The notes beneath the pieces are model-generated. The model ran no database searches. It saw only the letters and a program-made list of their open reading frames with translations, and was not told where the DNA came from. A DNA stretch of 64,000 nucleotides from Legionella geestiana (GTDB lineage: Bacteria > Pseudomonadota > Gammaproteobacteria > Legionellales > Legionellaceae). Each line of letters starts with the position of its first letter. Position 1 is the stretch's first letter. Both the position numbers and the translations under genes were made by a program. The stretch spans positions 558,001 through 622,000 of the forward strand of contig NZ_CP038271.1 in the NCBI RefSeq assembly GCF_004571195.1. The letters are read 5' to 3'. Shown here one piece after another: positions 25,941 to 34,471 of the stretch.

Positions 25941-26662
25941 GCGTCAATGACCTCCGGTGAGCAGGGGCGCGCCATCAGCCAGCGCACACCGATAAGGTCG
26001 CGCATGCCGACAAAAAGCCGGTTCATCACCCCATATTTGGAAACGCCAAACTGGCGCGGGCGATGATTAACCGGCACATTCAACAGTTGAAAGCCCGCTC
26101 GCAGAAAAAGCGCCGGCAGGTAGCGGTGCAGGTGATTAAAATGCGGCAGTGCAAGAAACGCATCGCGTGGAAAAAGTTTCAGGCTGCAGCCCGTATCAGG
26201 GCAGCCATCTTTTAATATCGCGTTACGAATGCCATTACCGATGCGCGATGATAGGCGGCGAAGGCCGTTATCCTGACGCCTTGCCCGGTTACCGAGCACA
26301 ATGGCGCGTGCGTGCGTGCGCGCTTCAAGCAGGCGCGGAATATCCGCGGGGTCGTTCTGACCATCGCCATCGAGGGTAACCAGCAGCGGATGCATAGCAG
26401 CACGCGCACCACTGACAAGGGCCGCACTCTGGCCGTAATTGCGCACATGCAGCACTACACGCACGCGCGAGTCAGATGCAGCCATTTCTGCGAGCAGCGC
26501 ACGGGTGCCATCGGTACTGCCATCATCCACAAACACTACCTCGAGCGCGCAGGATTCAGCTGGAAGAGCTGTAACGATTTCATCATATAAATGCCGAATA
26601 TTTTCCGCCTCATTCAGCACGGGAATGATTACTGACAATGCAACAGGGTTTTCATACACCAT
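25937..26662 (-). CDS. GT2 glycosyltransferase, polyprenyl-phosphate sugar synthase type
   Basis: The protein has 241 aa and is soluble or peripheral. SVIIPVLNEAENI, VFVDDGSTDGT and DGDGQNDPADIP are the nucleotide-sugar and metal-binding motifs of the dolichyl-phosphate-mannose-synthase/ArnC branch. HYxxRQFGVSKYG (seen as HRPRQFGVSKYG) is the lipid-phosphate loop of this branch. The two C-terminal helices of ArnC or GtrB are missing, which fits use of a separate membrane partner such as the adjacent LAB_N protein. Start ATG at 26662 has AGGAA upstream and overlaps the PAP2 gene by 11 bp. Confidence 0.9.
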   Translation of the reverse strand: MVYENPVALSVIIPVLNEAENIRHLYDEIVTALPAESCALEVVFVDDGSTDGTRALLAEMAASDSRVRVVLHVRNYGQSAALVSGARAAMHPLLVTLDGDGQNDPADIPRLLEARTHARAIVLGNRARRQDNGLRRLSSRIGNGIRNAILKDGCPDTGCSLKLFPRDAFLALPHFNHLHRYLPALFLRAGFQLLNVPVNHRPRQFGVSKYGVMNRLFVGMRDLIGVRWLMARPCSPEVIDA

Positions 26663-27344
26663 GGTTCATTTCCTGTAAAACGTTAGGAACAAGCGACGCC
26701 CTGCTGCCGACAACAGCGCCAAACCAGCTCCATCGGCGAAAAAGCAGCACCAAAACACCCATTTCCACAACAACAAGCCAGGCGGCTACCAGCACATCAC
26801 TGAGATAATGATGCGTAAGCAGCACACGCGAGGCCGCAACCGCCAATCCCGCACACAAAAGCGCCCAAAGATAGCGCGGAAAAATAATGCCGAATCCCAC
26901 TGCCACGCTCATGACGATGGTCGTGTGCCCGGAAGGCAGTGACCAGTACTGAGAATGGGTGTCAAAACCGTAAAACCCCTCAATATGGTGATAGAGCCAA
27001 AGCCCTGGACGCGCACGCCCAATATTAACCTTTAACACCAGACAAATGCTCGCGGTAATAACCGTACAAAACCACAAAAACCATGCGCGGGCTTCGTAGA
27101 GCGGGTTTTTCTTAACAAAACGAAAAAAAAGCGCGAGCAGAAAGAATCCGGCAAAATACAGTGGACCAAGACCTATGCGGGTCACCCATGCAAGCCATGG
27201 GTAATGCGTGCGAATATGCGCTTGAAAAAAGAACTCTGCCAGCGGTCGGTCGACATAACGGATGCAAAGCACTATCAGCAGCATACCAGCCACAACCGTC
27301 ACCGGGCGCGTCAGCGCACGAAAAAGCCTGTCAAAGGGTGTCAT
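26652..27344 (-). CDS. PAP2-family membrane phosphatase
   Basis: The protein has 230 aa and about six membrane helices. The three phosphatase motifs are complete: KVNIGRARP, PSGH and SRVLLTHHYLSD. This family includes lipid A phosphatases (LpxE), LpxT and undecaprenyl-pyrophosphate phosphatases. The start is taken at the ATG 27344 with AAGGAG upstream; a frame extension of 11 residues is rejected. It overlaps the GT39 gene before it by 14 bp and the GT2 gene after it by 11 bp, so the three form one translated unit. I infer action on lipid A or on the polyprenyl carrier. Confidence 0.88.
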   Translation of the reverse strand: MTPFDRLFRALTRPVTVVAGMLLIVLCIRYVDRPLAEFFFQAHIRTHYPWLAWVTRIGLGPLYFAGFFLLALFFRFVKKNPLYEARAWFLWFCTVITASICLVLKVNIGRARPGLWLYHHIEGFYGFDTHSQYWSLPSGHTTIVMSVAVGFGIIFPRYLWALLCAGLAVAASRVLLTHHYLSDVLVAAWLVVVEMGVLVLLFRRWSWFGAVVGSRASLVPNVLQEMNHGV

Positions 27345-28944
27345 GCATATTCTCCTTTTTAAGCAGCAAAACCTCAACGAAGCGTCCCTTGCTGTAATTA
27401 AACCCGCGCTCGCGCCACTTGACCATCAAACCGCGTGGCAATGGCTCTATTGCATTCAGTACCGAATCCTGCACCAGCACGCTTTCAACCTGCCCGGCCT
27501 CCAGAGCCGCCAGTGCCTCTTTCACCGATACAAAGCGCACATTTTTAGTGCCGAGCACAAAAACGAGCGAAGGCTCTTCGAAGCCTGCCACCCATAATGG
27601 CGTTTTTGTACTCATGGGGTAATGCGCGCCAATGGCATCCGGCAGCCAGAGCGGCGCGAGTACTGGCAAGACCTTACTGTATAAAGGCGCATAGAGAAAA
27701 AAGGCGGCGACCAGAATGGCACACAGGGTGCGCTTAAACTCTAAACGCCATGAAAACCAGACAGCAAGCATGACATAAAAGAGCACACCCACCCCACTGA
27801 TGAGTGCTGCTGGCAGTAACGTATCCAGCAATCGCCAGGAAAGTGCCGCAGGAACCATGGCCAGACCCAGCGAGAGTACGCCCCAGAGGAGCAGAAGCAC
27901 GCGAAAGACGCGCGGTTTCGCAAGAGGGGCCTGCAGCGATGCGGCACAGAGGAGTGCTATGGCCGGAAACGTCGGCAGCACGTACTGCGGCAGTTTAGTG
28001 GGCATTAGTTCAAAAAATATCCATGCAGGCACGAGCCATGCGAGCAGAAAGCGCACCTGCGGCGTGCAGCGTTCACGAATGGCGTGTGTTGCGCCCTGCC
28101 AGAGAAAAATGGACGCAGGCCAGAAGGTCAGCGGCAAAATGGCAAGGTGAAAAAGCGGCGGCTTGCCATGGGATTCATGCCCGCCTCGAAGCTTTGGCAA
28201 AAGGTCGCGATTCAGCATTTCCATGAGGTAATTACGCCCCTCTGCCACACTGAGCGGCCAGAGCCAGAGGAGCGTCAGCACGCCCAAAAGTAACAGCCCT
28301 CTCACGGGACGCAGCGCGCGTATCCAGTGAACATCGCGCTCCAGCAGCGAAAGTGCGGCAATGGTCAACCCCCCAAAAAGTGGGCTCACCCCCTTCAAGG
28401 CACCTCCAGCCGCCATTGCACACCAGAAAAGCCAGACATGCCAGGATAAAACCGGCTGCCCTGCCCGCGCGGCGTTCCAAATCCGCCAAAGTGCTCCCTG
28501 CATCAGGATAACCGTTGCAAGAAGCGCGCTGTCAATGACCGCCATGCGCGCTTCCACGTTCAAAAGCAAGGTGGAGGCGAGCAGCAGCGCGGCCATAAAG
28601 GCTACACGCTCACCTGCATACGTGCGCGAAAAACCATACAGCAGCCAGAGAGAAAAAAGTGCCCCTAAAAACGAAGGCAGACGATAGGCATAGATGCTGT
28701 CGACAGGCGAGCCCGTCAGCTTTACCGATGCCGCCTGCAGCCAGTTGATGCCTGGAGGTTTTTGAAAACGGGTGGTATCTTGAAAGCGCACCGCAAAATA
28801 CTGGCCTGTTTCAAGCATCTGGCGCGAGGCCTGCGCAAAATGCGCCTCATCGCGGTCAATGACTGGAATGCGGGCAATCCCCGGCGCGAACAGCAGCAGG
28901 GCGCAAAGCGTCAGTAAAAGATACGGTCGCAGAAGGGTCATCAT
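27331..28944 (-). CDS. ArnT/GT39-family lipid-linked sugar transferase
   Basis: The protein has 537 aa with 12-13 membrane helices. IPVIDRDEAHFAQASRQML gives the catalytic acidic pair, RFQKPPGINWLQA is the conserved KPP motif of ArnT, and FELMPTKLPQYVLPTFPAIA is the KLPxYxLP signature. ArnT enzymes transfer a sugar from undecaprenyl phosphate to lipid A. It is first in the overlapping set with PAP2, GT2 and LAB_N genes, which together could make, move and attach one sugar and trim a phosphate. No arnA, arnB or arnD genes are here, so aminoarabinose is not implied. Confidence 0.88.
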   Translation of the reverse strand: MMTLLRPYLLLTLCALLLFAPGIARIPVIDRDEAHFAQASRQMLETGQYFAVRFQDTTRFQKPPGINWLQAASVKLTGSPVDSIYAYRLPSFLGALFSLWLLYGFSRTYAGERVAFMAALLLASTLLLNVEARMAVIDSALLATVILMQGALWRIWNAARAGQPVLSWHVWLFWCAMAAGGALKGVSPLFGGLTIAALSLLERDVHWIRALRPVRGLLLLGVLTLLWLWPLSVAEGRNYLMEMLNRDLLPKLRGGHESHGKPPLFHLAILPLTFWPASIFLWQGATHAIRERCTPQVRFLLAWLVPAWIFFELMPTKLPQYVLPTFPAIALLCAASLQAPLAKPRVFRVLLLLWGVLSLGLAMVPAALSWRLLDTLLPAALISGVGVLFYVMLAVWFSWRLEFKRTLCAILVAAFFLYAPLYSKVLPVLAPLWLPDAIGAHYPMSTKTPLWVAGFEEPSLVFVLGTKNVRFVSVKEALAALEAGQVESVLVQDSVLNAIEPLPRGLMVKWRERGFNYSKGRFVEVLLLKKENMHDTL

Positions 28945-29046
28945 GGGGTGTAAACCGGGTCCGGCCGGAAAAGCGGCTATTCTACACCGCTTTCAGAAGA
29001 TTTTCATCCAGGGTAGACTGTATGCTTTGCCGTCATTAAACTCATC

Positions 29047-29706
29047 ATGCCTGAATTAAGCCTCATCCAACAAATCGCCGTCTGGGTTTTACCCGTACTC
29101 CTCGCCATCACACTGCACGAAGCCGCACATGGATTCGTTGCCTGGCGCCTTGGCGACCCTACGGCAAAACTGCTGGGGCGGGTAAGTGTGAATCCTGTGC
29201 GCCACATCGACCCCGTTGGCACGCTTTTCGTCCCCCTCCTGATGGGCGTCATCACGCAGTTCAGCTTTGTATTCGGCTGGGCAAAGCCAGTTCCTTTTAA
29301 CCCGGCGAACCTGCGTAACAAAAAATATGGCCCCGCACTGGTCGCCATCGCCGGGCCCCTTTCAAACCTCCTGATGGCAAGCCTCTGGGCAGGACTGTTA
29401 AAAACAGCGACCCTTTTACACCCGGAAAGCTCCGTTCCGGCACTTTTTCTCCTCTTAACGGCACGCGCCGGTATTCTCATCAATCTGTTACTGCTGTTTT
29501 TAAACATCATTCCCATACCGCCACTCGATGGCAGTCGGGTGCTCGCCTGTTTTCTGCCCTACAAGGCGGCGCGCCAGTATGAACTCCTTGAACCTTATGG
29601 CTTTCTTATCGTGCTCCTGCTGGCTGTCACCGGCATCCTTGGCCAGTTTATCGGGCCGATGATTGCACTCTCGCTCGGTTTTTTCCGAGCCGTGCTGGGG
29701 TTGTAG
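29047..29706 (+). CDS. site-2 protease family (M50) membrane metalloprotease
   Basis: The protein has 219 aa and about five to six membrane helices. HEAAHGF is the zinc motif HExxH in the first helix and NIIPIPPLDGSRVL carries the NPxxPLDG-type third ligand (Asp). There is no PDZ domain, so it belongs to the short YwhC-like branch rather than RseP. Substrates of this branch are mostly unknown. The gene is divergent from the GT39 gene and is followed 1 bp later by pdxB. Confidence 0.9.
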   Translation: MPELSLIQQIAVWVLPVLLAITLHEAAHGFVAWRLGDPTAKLLGRVSVNPVRHIDPVGTLFVPLLMGVITQFSFVFGWAKPVPFNPANLRNKKYGPALVAIAGPLSNLLMASLWAGLLKTATLLHPESSVPALFLLLTARAGILINLLLLFLNIIPIPPLDGSRVLACFLPYKAARQYELLEPYGFLIVLLLAVTGILGQFIGPMIALSLGFFRAVLGL

Positions 29707-29707
29707 C

Positions 29708-30769
29708 ATGCCGCGTCTGCTGGTCGACGCGAGCCTCCCGGCACTGGAGGCGGCTTTCCCGCCCCCCTTTAGTCTCATACGCTACCAGAGCCTGCACGAA
29801 CTTAAAGAACAGCTTGCGCACGCTGATGCGCTGCTGTGTCGCTCGACCCTTGAGGTCGATGAAACACTGTTAAAAGGCGCGAGCCTGAGCGCACTGGCGA
29901 CAGCCAGCAGTGGCACGAGCCACATCGACAAGGATGCACTTGCCGCACACGGTATTATCCTTATTGACGCAAAAGGCTGCAATGCGGTGGCGGTAGCCGA
30001 TTATGTGGTAGCGTGTCTCGCGCACCTTGCGCAACGTTTAAGCGTGCATCCTAAAACTGCGGGGGTGATTGGGATGGGAGAAGTCGGCACGCGGGTGGAG
30101 GCGCGCCTTCGCGCACTGAACCTCGAGGTTCATGCCATCGACCCGCCACGTGCCGTGCGGGAACCGGATTTTAACAGTGCAGACATGGACGTGCTCTCCG
30201 AGTGCGACCTTATCTGCCTGCACGCCGACCTGCATGATTCCCCCCCCTTCCCCACGCGCGGGCTTTTAAACGCCGACAGGCTAAAACGCCTGAAGCAGGG
30301 CGCCATACTGCTTAATGCCGCGCGCGGCGAGCTGGTGGATGAAGCGGCACTCCTTAAGACCAGGCTCCTCTACTGCACGGATGTCTGGCACCACGAGCCC
30401 GATATCCATGCCGAGACAGTTGCGTTTGCGACACTTTGCACCCCGCACATCGCGGGGCACAGCATCGAGGGAAAAAATAATGCCGTATGGTTTGCAAGCG
30501 CACGCCTGCACCGCTATTTTGGGCTTGCACCGGTCGAAATGCCCTCGATAAAATCGAAGACTTCAGCACTTCCATTAAAAACCGACTGGGCAACCTGCGC
30601 CCTCGCACTCTACGACCCGCTCCCGGAAACACGGGCTTTAAAAGCGGCAAAGGACAAGAAAGACGCGTTTCTAACGCTTAGAAAGGCACACACAGTGCGC
30701 CATGATTTTGGTGAAGTGTGTGAGGATGGGGTAGACCCCTTAATACAGTGTATTTTAGGGATGAAGTGA
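29708..30769 (+). CDS. pdxB: erythronate-4-phosphate dehydrogenase
   Basis: Second step of the DXP-independent route to pyridoxal phosphate: NAD-linked oxidation of 4-phosphoerythronate. The protein has 353 aa from the ATG at 29708, one base after the previous stop; a longer frame to 29663 overlaps the protease gene and is rejected. VIGMGEVGTRV is the Rossmann turn, NAARGELVDE holds the catalytic Arg, and HIAGHS the catalytic His. The C-terminal region beyond residue 260 matches the PdxB dimerisation domain, setting it apart from other 2-hydroxyacid dehydrogenases. Confidence 0.92.
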   Translation: MPRLLVDASLPALEAAFPPPFSLIRYQSLHELKEQLAHADALLCRSTLEVDETLLKGASLSALATASSGTSHIDKDALAAHGIILIDAKGCNAVAVADYVVACLAHLAQRLSVHPKTAGVIGMGEVGTRVEARLRALNLEVHAIDPPRAVREPDFNSADMDVLSECDLICLHADLHDSPPFPTRGLLNADRLKRLKQGAILLNAARGELVDEAALLKTRLLYCTDVWHHEPDIHAETVAFATLCTPHIAGHSIEGKNNAVWFASARLHRYFGLAPVEMPSIKSKTSALPLKTDWATCALALYDPLPETRALKAAKDKKDAFLTLRKAHTVRHDFGEVCEDGVDPLIQCILGMK

Positions 30770-30781
30770 GTTTTTAAATAG

Positions 30782-30812
30782 TGATAACGCGCGAGAGAGG
30801 CGCGCGTTATCA
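30782..30812. terminator. hairpin between convergent pdxB and the 804-aa gene
   Basis: A perfect 12-bp GC-rich stem (tgataacgcgcg / cgcgcgttatca) with a 7-nt loop fills the 54-bp gap between two convergent genes. Location and strength suggest a two-way transcript terminator, though T runs are short. Confidence 0.6.
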
Positions 30813-30823
30813 TGTCATGAGGC

Positions 30824-33238
30824 TTAATCTGAATCGCTGTTACCGCCAGCGCGTAATGAGCTACTACTGGCTCTCTCATTAACCTTCGCGCCCGACTCTG
30901 TTACAGGTTCTGCAGATTGTCTTCCTGCCTGCAGACTTTTCCTAAACAGCTTGATATCGCTTCCCGCACCGGGAGTTCTCAATGCGTCTTCGACTTTCTC
31001 TTTGTCTTCAACCGTTTTTACGGCCTCTACCGCATCCCGAATATGCACTTTTGGCCCTTCCACGCCAAGGAAATCCGGCGTGATTCGAGCGAGCAAATCG
31101 CTAAAGGTTTTTTTAAGCCGTCCAAGAATACTCGGGTCATCAGCGAGGTTTGCCGTGTTTACGGCCATTTTAAGAACATCCATTTTGGCATCACGTAACT
31201 CTTCGTCCTCAATCTTCTGTACTGAGTCGTAAAGCTCACCAATGGCTTCCAGAGACGCAGCATCTTTTAGCCGACCAGCCAGAATAGCTCGTGCAGCGTC
31301 ATGAGGCTCTTGCGATTGTTGAAGAGTGTTTTTCCAATCCTCCCCAAGATAAAGCGCAATTACCTCTTCGCGATTCTCTCCAAGGAGGTTTTTTAACAGA
31401 TTATGTTTCGTCAAGGGGGCTTTCTGACTCTCGCATTCCTCTAAAATGGCCTTGATTGCAGCCACCTCCATGGGGTCAGTTATATTGCTGTTTGATACCG
31501 CTTCCAACAGCATGTCAACTCGATGGTTACTGATGCGGCCAGGCTTCATCGCATCGAGCAACTGGTTCACGGTTTCAAGCTTTGACGCTCCATTTTCAGC
31601 AGAACTTATTCCCGTTAATTTTTCGAGGAAGTTTTGCCTTTTAAATGAAGATTTAACGCCCTGCAGGCTATGCAGAGGAATGTCGTTTTCTACAAGCTTC
31701 TTAATAATGGCTGCCAATGTTTCAACGTCTGATGCTTCAACGTCTGATGCTTCAACGTCTGATTCTTCAACATTTTTGTTCTGTTCAATATAATCTAATA
31801 AAGCACTTGTAGTTGTTCTATCAAGCGCACTCCCGGCAGCCTCAAAAAGGGTTGCGGCATTTTTAACCTGCTCTGCATCAAGTTTCGCGAGGCGTTCGAA
31901 GTGTTTCGTGAAATAAAACGCCTTGTCCTGATTTGCCATTGCACGCATGCAATCAAGAAGGCTTTTACAGTGCTCGGGTGTTATAGGCTCTTCTTCACTC
32001 AGTAACTCCAGAAACGCATTCGCATTTTTTGCATTCAACTTGTTGTACTTATGTAACTGTTCAACTATTACAAGCGCGCCGAGCGGGTTTTTAATCAAAC
32101 CTCGCATATTGTTTTCTGTAAGAGTCGTGTTGCTGATGCCTGCCGGAATAGTCTTTAAGTAATCGATAGTTTTGGCAAGAAGAACGCCTTTAGAATAGGA
32201 CGCTGCGGCATCGTTATCTTCTGCCCGCTCGCCACCCTCAGGCTGATATCTGTCAAAGGCACTAAAATTGGGGTTATCGACATATCCACGAATACCCTCT
32301 TGAGAAACTCTTTCAGCAAGTGTGCCTGCAGAATCTCTAATCGTCTTTTCCATCGACTTGAAGTCCATGTTATGAATTAGACGGTCTAAGGAACTGCCAA
32401 CTGCATTTGTAGAACCGCTGGGCAGTGTTTTGAGGACGGAGTGTATGGCTTCGAGCTCATCAGTGCTCTTACCCATTAAATCACTGAGCCGAGAGACGTT
32501 AACTTGCTCAGTCGATTCGGGAAGTTCATCGCTTAAAGATAAACCGTTGTCAGAATAAAGCTTTATCACCTTCGCCAAAGCGGCACCCTTGCCCGGCTCA
32601 TCAAGCTTATCAAGGTTGGCATTCAAGACCTTCACGCGCTTGCCTGACATTTGCGCGCGCTGACCGAGGCCGCGTGACTCAAGGCTGTTCAACACAGTAG
32701 CGAGATTTTCCAGTTTAACCGAGAGTGTTTCATCGTTTTCGGCAGAATCTTCTCTTTGTAAAATTTCAGGTGGCACTTTATGGCCATGTTTTTCATATCC
32801 TTTTAAGACCTCTGAATAAGCTTCTGCACGTTCAATCGATTGTCCAGAGGATGCGAACTCCTTGAGCTTATCCAGTGTAATGCTTTTTTTCTTCATCAGG
32901 CGTGCAACTTTCTGCAACTCTTCAGCGGTGTTTTGTATAGGCGTGGAGTCGATTAAGAACGGATTTTGGTTGGGCGTGTCATCGTCGGAATCATTGTCTT
33001 GCCTGCTGTATAGAGGTTGCTGGCGCTGCTGGCGTGCGGCCAGGGCTGAAGCCCAGGCTATCATGGCGCGCTTCGCTTTGTCATCCCGTTCATTTTTTAT
33101 AATTACTGCAATGCTTTCATTTTCAGTTAACTCGTTGAGACAGCTCTCCCCACCTAAGCTGAATACGTCGTACGTACCACCGCTGAGGCCAAAGTTTTCT
33201 ATAATTTTTTTATCAAGTCTTCTTTTGACAAATGCCAT
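30824..33238 (-). CDS. large orphan helical protein, effector candidate
   Basis: The protein has 804 aa without signal peptide or membrane segment. It is helical throughout, with segments of the type LETVNQLLDAMKPG and LEAIHSVLKTLPSG that recur loosely every 40-50 residues, suggesting an alpha-solenoid. A three-fold repeat SDVEA lies at about residues 491-506. The tail is serine-, alanine- and acid-rich (ERASSSSLRAGG, ending NSDSD). The ATG has GAGGAG upstream. No enzyme motif was found. Length, orphan state and polar tail fit a Dot/Icm substrate, but only by analogy. Confidence 0.6.
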   Translation of the reverse strand: MAFVKRRLDKKIIENFGLSGGTYDVFSLGGESCLNELTENESIAVIIKNERDDKAKRAMIAWASALAARQQRQQPLYSRQDNDSDDDTPNQNPFLIDSTPIQNTAEELQKVARLMKKKSITLDKLKEFASSGQSIERAEAYSEVLKGYEKHGHKVPPEILQREDSAENDETLSVKLENLATVLNSLESRGLGQRAQMSGKRVKVLNANLDKLDEPGKGAALAKVIKLYSDNGLSLSDELPESTEQVNVSRLSDLMGKSTDELEAIHSVLKTLPSGSTNAVGSSLDRLIHNMDFKSMEKTIRDSAGTLAERVSQEGIRGYVDNPNFSAFDRYQPEGGERAEDNDAAASYSKGVLLAKTIDYLKTIPAGISNTTLTENNMRGLIKNPLGALVIVEQLHKYNKLNAKNANAFLELLSEEEPITPEHCKSLLDCMRAMANQDKAFYFTKHFERLAKLDAEQVKNAATLFEAAGSALDRTTTSALLDYIEQNKNVEESDVEASDVEASDVETLAAIIKKLVENDIPLHSLQGVKSSFKRQNFLEKLTGISSAENGASKLETVNQLLDAMKPGRISNHRVDMLLEAVSNSNITDPMEVAAIKAILEECESQKAPLTKHNLLKNLLGENREEVIALYLGEDWKNTLQQSQEPHDAARAILAGRLKDAASLEAIGELYDSVQKIEDEELRDAKMDVLKMAVNTANLADDPSILGRLKKTFSDLLARITPDFLGVEGPKVHIRDAVEAVKTVEDKEKVEDALRTPGAGSDIKLFRKSLQAGRQSAEPVTESGAKVNERASSSSLRAGGNSDSD
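31721..31765 (-). repeat. three-unit 15-bp tandem repeat inside the 804-aa gene
   Basis: Three consecutive 15-bp units (ttcaacgtctgatgc twice, then with one change) encode the repeated pentapeptide SDVEA. The unit length preserves frame, so copy number could vary without breaking the gene. Confidence 0.85.
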
Positions 33239-33441
33239 GTCTGTCTCCTCGCACGCCTAAGTTTAAATATAGTACACTTTAAAAGGGCATTGAATGTGTA
33301 ATAATTTGATTGTATGGCAGTAAGATTAACAGACGATTAAGTGTTTTGTTTTTATGCGGGATAAAAAATAGTTTGCACCAGCGGCTTTTAGTTTTTATTG
33401 GTTTGCTTTTGCAAAAAAGCCGCTTGAGGTTATCAGCGCAG

Positions 33442-33762
33442 GCTACAAATTTTACCATTAAAACAACAATTTAAATGTAGGCTGGGTTGAGCGAAGCGAA
33501 GCCTGGCATCCGATATCACCGTTAGCCGGATGTTTTATCAAACATCCCTCCCGCTACAAAATTTTACCATTAAAACAACAATTTAAATGTAGGCTGGGTT
33601 GAGCGAAGCGAAGCCTGGCATCCGATATCACCGTTAGCCGGATGTTTTATCAAACATCCCTCCCGCGCTTATCAGCGCAGGCTACAAATTTTACCATTAA
33701 AACAACAACTTAAATGTATGCTGGGCTGAACGAAGCGAAGCCCGGCACCCGATGCCGGGCTT
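33442..33762. repeat. three-copy intergenic repeat with hairpins
   Basis: Units start at 33442, 33553 and 33681, each opening with gctacaaa and carrying the core ggctgggttgagcgaagcg. Units 1 and 2 are almost identical for about 110 bp and each ends in the hairpin ggatgttt-tatc-aaacatcc (33528-33547 and 33640-33659). Unit 3 diverges and ends in a perfect 10-bp hairpin (33738-33762). The core forms an 8-bp stem in all units; changes in unit 3 restore G-C pairs on both sides. It fills most of the 530-bp gap 33239-33768. The part 33239-33441 shows nothing else. REP-like, no transposase nearby. Confidence 0.8.
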
Positions 33763-33768
33763 CTACAC

Positions 33769-33897
33769 TCATTTTTTACCGGATGAATGTGTTTTATTGG
33801 GCTTTGGCGCTTTTTTACCGGGATGTGCTTCGCGGTTTTTTTCATGCCGAAGTTCATCCTGCGAAACATTGCGGTTCTCGGGTTTCGTATGTTCCAT
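33769..33897 (-). CDS. small basic protein, unassigned
   Basis: An ATG frame of 42 codons starts at 33897 with AGGGAG eight bases upstream. The protein begins MEHTKPENRNVSQDELRHEK and is very rich in Lys, His, Asn and Pro, ending in HSSGKK. It is hydrophilic and strongly basic, without membrane segment. The perfect 10-bp hairpin at 33738-33762 lies six bases after its stop and would serve as terminator. Good start signal and terminator placement favour a real gene; function is unknown. Confidence 0.5.
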   Translation of the reverse strand: MEHTKPENRNVSQDELRHEKNREAHPGKKAPKPNKTHSSGKK

Positions 33898-33950
33898 ATT
33901 GTGCTCCCTGAAGGTGTCCTTCTAAAGCATAGAACACCTTTAGCCACTTA

Positions 33951-34286
33951 TCAGGGCGCGTGAATAAATTCACCCTCCTTATCAACCCCCACCACCTGCG
34001 CCAGCATACCGGCTTCAAAGGTAATGTTAAGCGTATTTATCAGCCGGTTACTCGACAAATCCCCTTTCCACTGGCACATCCACGTGTCAGAGGGCGTGGG
34101 TGTGAGGGGCACACACGCGCACGCAGGCCCAAGCCGCTCTTGCAGCATCTGCGCATTCTCAGAACCACGCGCCATCGCGGCAATTTCCCTCACAAGGGCT
34201 TTATTCACCTCAATGGGCATTGAACAGATGGCCGCCTGTGTGATGGCTGGCAGGAGAGTAAGCGTCAAGGCGTGAAAAATTTTCAT
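33951..34286 (-). CDS. small exported protein, unknown function
   Basis: The protein has 111 aa with a signal peptide: MKIFHALTLTLLPAITQAA, with probable cleavage after the AxA-like TQA. The mature part contains four cysteines (ICSM, ACAC, MCQW), likely as disulfides in the periplasm, and a strand-rich C-terminus. It resembles small hypothetical periplasmic proteins of Legionellaceae but I cannot name a family. It shares direction with the small basic gene downstream, 53 bp away. Confidence 0.6.
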   Translation of the reverse strand: MKIFHALTLTLLPAITQAAICSMPIEVNKALVREIAAMARGSENAQMLQERLGPACACVPLTPTPSDTWMCQWKGDLSSNRLINTLNITFEAGMLAQVVGVDKEGEFIHAP

Positions 34287-34471
34287 GTGTTTTCTCGTTC
34301 TGTATTTTAAACCGCCACTATAGCACGATCAAACTAATTAGTTCATATTTCACGCAACAAGCAAAAAGGCATAATCTTCGCTTAATAATGAGAGCGTATA
34401 GTAAAAATGAGAAACATTATTAATACAGGCCCAATCGGCCTGATGAACCTTCAGGGGTTCGAGGGGGAGAG

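Noticed and set aside
27331-28944. Aminoarabinose transferase call (arnT) for the GT39 gene
   Set aside because: Motifs fit the family but no arnA, arnB or arnD genes are near, so the specific sugar cannot be claimed.
33442-33762. CRISPR array reading of the triple repeat
   Set aside because: Only three units of 111-128 bp, with no short repeat-spacer alternation and no cas genes.
33672-33947. 91-residue minus-strand open frame over the intergenic repeat
   Set aside because: It covers repeat sequence and runs in another frame over the better supported 42-codon gene.
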